From Bacteroidales bacterium (GTDB lineage Bacteria; Bacteroidota; Bacteroidia; Bacteroidales; UBA932): a stretch of 14,957 bases of DNA. The notes beneath the pieces were generated by a model. The model worked only from the letters and a program-made list of their open reading frames with translations, did no database searches and had not been told where the DNA came from. Each line of letters opens with the position of its first letter. The stretch's first letter is position 1. This document shows positions 13,719 through 14,957 of the stretch, one piece after another. The stretch lies in assembly GCA_017615445.1 (NCBI GenBank), contig JAGAAD010000006.1, positions 1-14,957 on the forward strand, given 5' to 3'. A program made the position numbers and the translations under genes.

Positions 13719-14957
13719 ATGAAAAGAACACTGACTTTTGCACTCCTGGCCCTGCTTGCTTTAGGATGCACCACCAAGAATGCTTCAGATAAGGAGATGG
13801 ACCGCTTCATCTCCAAACTCATGGCTCAGATGACTATCGAAGAAAAGGCCGGTCAGCTGAACCTTCCAGTCGCGGGCGACATAGTCACCGGAGAAGGGAA
13901 AAGCGTGGGTGTGGAAGACCGTATCGCCAAGGGCGAGGTAGGCGGCCTGTTCAATGTCAAGGGCGCCGCCGAAATCCGCCGCTACCAGAAGATAGCGGTG
14001 GAGCAGTCGAGGCTCGGCATCCCGCTGATCTTCGGCATGGACATTATCCATGGCTATGAAACCACCTTCCCGATTCCGCTCGGACTGGCCTGCACCTGGG
14101 ATATGGCTGCGGTGGAGGAGTCCGCTCACATCGCGGCCGTGGAGGCTTCGGTAGACGGCATTTCGTGGACCTTCAGCCCTATGGTGGACCTCGGACGCGA
14201 CCCACGCTGGGGCCGAGTGAGCGAAGGCAGCGGCGAGGACCCGTACCTGAACGCCCGCATCGCCGAGGCGATGGTCTACGGCTATCAGGGCCGCCCGGGC
14301 GAGCAGTTCACCGCCCCGGACCAGATTATGGCCTGCGTCAAGCATTTCGCGCTCTACGGCGGCGCTGAGGCCGGCCGCGACTACAACACCGTGGATATGT
14401 CGCACCAGCGCATGTTCAACGAGTATATGACCGGCTACAAGGCCGCGGCCGACGCCGGCGCCGGCTCGTTCATGGCCTCGTTCAACGTCGTGGACGACGT
14501 GCCCGCGTCCGTGAACAAGTGGCTGCTGACCGATGTTCTGCGCGAGCAGTGGGGATGGGACGGCTTCGTGGTCTCGGACTACACCGGCATCTCCGAGTGC
14601 ATCATGCACGGAGTGGGCGACTACCACGAGGTGGGCGTCCGCGCGCTGAACGCCGGCATGGACATGGACATGGTCGCCGAGGCCCTGTTCACCCAGACGA
14701 AGCCCGGCCTGGACAAAGGCGAGATCTCGATGAAGACGGTGGACCGTGCGGTGCGCCGCGTGCTCGAAGCGAAGTACAAGCTCGGCCTGTTCGTGGACCC
14801 GTACAAGTTCTGCCACGAAGAAGAGGCTGCAAAGCTCGTGTACAGTGACGCCCACCGTGCGGTGGCGCGCCGCATTTCCGGCGAATCCTACGTGCTGCTC
14901 AAGAACGAAGGCGGGCTTCTCCCGCTGGCGCGCAAGGGCACGGTGGCCGTGATCGGC
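13719..14957 (+). CDS. GH3 beta-glucosidase lipoprotein, C-terminus cut by window edge
   Basis: From the ATG at 13719, 413 codons are open to the right edge. The signal MKRTLTFALLALLALGC is lipidated at C17. The N-terminal GH3 TIM-barrel shows MTIEEKAGQL, GIPLIFGMDIIHGYETTFPI, FSPMVDLGRDPRWGRVSEG, SGEDPYL, ACVKHFALYGG (K208-H209, substrate binding) and FVVSDYTGISE with the nucleophile D287. The following alpha/beta domain begins around SGESYVLLKNEGGLLPL; the acid/base glutamate would lie beyond the window. It resembles periplasmic BglX-type exo-beta-glucosidases, normally 740-780 residues. GH3 enzymes of this type release glucose from oligosaccharide ends. Next to two GH144-like genes, sophorose and short beta-1,2-gluco-oligosaccharides are the likely substrates, as described for a Bacteroides thetaiotaomicron GH3 enzyme. 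It starts 4 nt after the preceding stop, so both are co-transcribed. Family certain; linkage preference inferred. Confidence 0.94.
   Translation, partial: MKRTLTFALLALLALGCTTKNASDKEMDRFISKLMAQMTIEEKAGQLNLPVAGDIVTGEGKSVGVEDRIAKGEVGGLFNVKGAAEIRRYQKIAVEQSRLGIPLIFGMDIIHGYETTFPIPLGLACTWDMAAVEESAHIAAVEASVDGISWTFSPMVDLGRDPRWGRVSEGSGEDPYLNARIAEAMVYGYQGRPGEQFTAPDQIMACVKHFALYGGAEAGRDYNTVDMSHQRMFNEYMTGYKAAADAGAGSFMASFNVVDDVPASVNKWLLTDVLREQWGWDGFVVSDYTGISECIMHGVGDYHEVGVRALNAGMDMDMVAEALFTQTKPGLDKGEISMKTVDRAVRRVLEAKYKLGLFVDPYKFCHEEEAAKLVYSDAHRAVARRISGESYVLLKNEGGLLPLARKGTVAVIG

Noticed and set aside
13785..14855. 356-codon open frame on the minus strand near the right end
   Set aside because: It is antisense to the GH3 gene, which carries all expected N-terminal GH3 motifs; the His/Val/Arg-rich product is a codon-bias shadow.
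1..14957. tRNA, rRNA, CRISPR, insertion sequence or attachment-site signals
   Set aside because: Nearly the whole window is accounted for by genes with short gaps (longest 56 bases). I saw no tRNA-like cloverleaf, no regularly spaced repeats, no transposase and no terminal inverted repeats.

Overview
The window looks like the chromosome of a high-G+C member of the Bacteroidales. Evidence for this is a SusC/SusD pair, a run of lipoproteins with Bacteroidetes-style lipoboxes, TAnnTTTG -7 promoter elements, weak Shine-Dalgarno signals and tightly packed genes with a strong preference for G/C in third codon positions. A Rikenellaceae-like or similar G+C-rich lineage is my guess; nothing here fixes the genus. 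I see no tRNA, rRNA, CRISPR array, insertion sequence or phage gene.

Left part (1-3463, minus strand): a three-gene operon read right to left. It encodes a FakA-type fatty acid kinase, a DegV (FakB-type) fatty-acid-binding protein whose start overlaps the kinase stop by 7 nt, and, 3 nt further on, a GNAT-fold acyltransferase-like protein cut by the left edge. FakA and FakB/DegV together phosphorylate free fatty acids; the GNAT protein may be a further acyl-handling enzyme, but its substrate is unknown.

Middle (3464-3503): a 40-bp divergent intergenic region with two identical TATCTTTG boxes in mirror orientation. Each lies only 6-7 nt from the start codon it would serve, which predicts almost leaderless transcripts in both directions.

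Right part (3504-14957, plus strand): a polysaccharide utilization locus (PUL). In order it holds a GH43-type lipoprotein with F5/8C and FN3 modules, a first GH144-like lipoprotein, SusC, SusD, a LamG-fold lipoprotein in the place of a surface glycan-binding protein, a strong stem-loop terminator, a second GH144-like lipoprotein with an N-terminal Ig-like module, and a GH3 beta-glucosidase lipoprotein cut by the right edge. Characterised GH144 enzymes act on beta-1,2-glucan, and some GH3 enzymes of this group cleave sophorose. The best reading is therefore a beta-1,2-glucan locus: LamG protein and SusD bind the glucan at the surface, one GH144 cuts it, SusC imports oligosaccharides, and the other GH144 plus GH3 finish the job in the periplasm. 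The GH43 enzyme does not fit that simple picture. No regulator (HTCS, SusR or ECF sigma/anti-sigma) is present in the window.
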